From Bog-473 sp963743785 (GTDB lineage: Bacteria > Actinomycetota > Acidimicrobiia > Acidimicrobiales > RAAP-2): a stretch of 64,000 nt of DNA. Positions 62,948 to 64,000 of this stretch are shown one piece after another; within the stretch, counting starts at the first letter, position 1; every line of letters begins with the position of its first letter. The notes below the pieces were generated by a model, which was given only the letters and a program-made list of their open reading frames with translations, did no database searches and had not been told where the DNA came from. The stretch lies in NCBI GenBank assembly GCA_963743785.1, contig CAVURD010000016.1, positions 22,396-86,395 of the forward strand. Direction: 5' to 3'. Made by a program: the position numbers and the translations under genes.

Positions 62948-63990
62948 ACCTGATCCCGTTGCCCCGCCAACCCCGCGGCGTGCCGTGGCCCACGTCCGAA
63001 TGGCCGCAGGCCGGCATCCCGCCCGAGGTCGCCCTCGACCCGCTGCTGGACCAGATCTGCGACGACACGGGCCCGCTGGCCACGACCTACGCCGTCGTCG
63101 TCGTCCACCGCGGCCGGCTCATCGCCGAGCGGTACCAAGGGGGGCTGCCCTCTTTCACCCATCCACCCACGCCGGTGACGGTCGAGACGCCACTGCTCAG
63201 CTGGTCGATGGCCAAGTCGATGCTGCACGCCGTGATCGGCCTCCTGGTCAAGGACGGTCGTCTCGACCTCGACGCGCCGGCCGACGTGCCCGAGTGGTCC
63301 GCCCCGGGTGACCCGCGTCACGCCATCACGGTGCGCCATCTGCTGGCCATGCGCGACGGCCTGGACTTCGCCGAGGACTACGTGGACGACCGGACCTCCG
63401 ACGTCATTGCCATGCTGTTCGGCGACGGGCAGGCCGACATGGCACACTTCGCCGCCGACCGCCCGTTGGCCGCCGCCCCCGACACCCGCTTCAACTACTC
63501 GTCTGGGACCACCAACATCATCTCGGCCGTCGTCGCCCGCCAACTCGGGCCCGGCGCCCCCTACGAGGCGTTCCTCCACGAGCGCCTCTTCGGCCCCCTC
63601 GGCATGGCCAGCGCCCGCCCCGAGTTCGACGCCGCCGGCACCTGGGTGGCGTCCTCCTACGTCCGGGCCACCGCCCGCGACTTCGCCCGCTTCGGCCTGC
63701 TCTACCTGCGCGACGGCGTGTGGGACGGCACGCGGCTGCTGCCCGAGGGATGGGTGGACTACGGCCGCACCATCGAATCGGTCGACCCCGAGGACGGCCC
63801 CTACGGCGCGCACTGGTGGGGCGTCGCCGGCGACACCCTGGGCACGTTCCGCGCCTCGGGCTACGAAGGCCAGTCGATCACCATCTGCCCGGCGCTCGAC
63901 CTGATCGTGGTGCGCCTCGGGAAGACCCCCACCGAGCACGACCCCGACCTCGTGGCCTGGCGGGCCGACGTGGTGCAGGCCTTCTCGTAG
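62944..63990 (+). CDS. Serine hydrolase, beta-lactamase/EstB family
   Basis: 348 residues. SMAKS (SxxK) near residue 90 holds the acylating Ser and Lys; the Y-x-N equivalent is FNYSSGTTN near residue 184; YEGQSITICPALDLIVVRLG is the C-terminal strand region with the KTG-like position. No signal peptide, so a cytoplasmic esterase or amide hydrolase is more likely than a penicillin-directed enzyme. The start codon overlaps the DUF1028 stop (ATGA). The window ends ten bases after its stop. Confidence 0.87.
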   Translation: MNLIPLPRQPRGVPWPTSEWPQAGIPPEVALDPLLDQICDDTGPLATTYAVVVVHRGRLIAERYQGGLPSFTHPPTPVTVETPLLSWSMAKSMLHAVIGLLVKDGRLDLDAPADVPEWSAPGDPRHAITVRHLLAMRDGLDFAEDYVDDRTSDVIAMLFGDGQADMAHFAADRPLAAAPDTRFNYSSGTTNIISAVVARQLGPGAPYEAFLHERLFGPLGMASARPEFDAAGTWVASSYVRATARDFARFGLLYLRDGVWDGTRLLPEGWVDYGRTIESVDPEDGPYGAHWWGVAGDTLGTFRASGYEGQSITICPALDLIVVRLGKTPTEHDPDLVAWRADVVQAFS

Positions 63991-64000
63991 AACTCGTAGA

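Noticed and set aside
1..64000. CRISPR arrays, phage modules, complete insertion sequences, rRNA
   Set aside because: No regularly spaced repeats, no integrase or structural phage genes, no full transposase and no rRNA sequence were seen.

Overview
The window is GC-rich, densely coded actinobacterial DNA. Respiratory and haem genes, a DprE1/DprE2 pair, HelD, CydDCAB, an LLM flavoprotein and several actinobacterial DUF families (DUF2252, DUF7144, DUF6325, SCO6745) all point there. The set would suit an Acidimicrobiia-type or mycobacteria-like soil lineage, but the lineage is inference and no rRNA is present. There is no CRISPR array, no intact insertion sequence and no phage module. Three tRNA genes (Glu, Asp, Phe) are present.

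Layout. 1-2.2 kb: haem O/haem A synthesis (ctaB with a redoxin-like gene on minus, ctaA divergent). 2.3-4.6 kb: tRNA-Glu, a decayed IS-like stretch, two small proteins of 54 residues, a STAS anti-anti-sigma protein and a diverged repeat of its 3' end. 4.7-10.2 kb: epimerase, VOC protein, aquaporin, SDR and GH15 trehalase/glucoamylase. 10.5-18.1 kb: a minus-strand respiratory block, ndh-2 plus cydD-cydC-cydA-cydB. Copies of one 26-bp element lie upstream of ndh and upstream of cydD. 18.4-22.9 kb: CapA-like protein, two small membrane proteins and helD, whose leader carries a promoter and an intrinsic terminator. 23-26.5 kb: dprE1, dprE2 and two conserved actinobacterial genes. 26.6-26.8 kb: tRNA-Asp and tRNA-Phe.

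26.9-44.4 kb is a stress/energy region: CPA1 antiporter, MFS pump with a UspA-like tail, two SulP-STAS anion transporters, a P2-type ATPase with unusual ion-site residues, PPK2, PAP2 phosphatase, DAG-kinase-like protein, DUF2252, DUF7144, DUF6325 and two SHOCT proteins. 44.6-48.3 kb is a glycine-betaine/choline-type ABC importer whose ATPase gene is divergent from the permeases and binding protein. 48.4-49.4 kb holds cysteine dioxygenase and rhodanese (sulfur amino-acid catabolism). 49.6-64 kb is a catabolic and efflux region: OYE-type reductase, DMT transporter, amidase, HxlR/MFS divergent pair, then phosphotransferase, CrtC/DUF7064-like protein and SDR facing a plus-strand run of alcohol dehydrogenase, LLM monooxygenase, epoxide-hydrolase-like protein, DUF1028 and serine hydrolase.

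A conspicuous property of the window is broken reading frames in otherwise well-conserved genes: ctaB, cydC, cydD, helD, dprE2, ppk2, the DUF7144 gene, the PLDc_N/SHOCT gene, a betaine permease, cysteine dioxygenase, the phosphotransferase and DUF1028. Most are repaired by adding or removing one base, often in a G/C run, so sequencing or assembly error is the leading explanation. Two coincide with short tandem duplications (helD and cysteine dioxygenase) and could be real. I did not find a clear new defence or mobile system. The best candidates for something undescribed are the helD leader, the shared ndh/cyd element, and the DUF6325/SHOCT gene trio.
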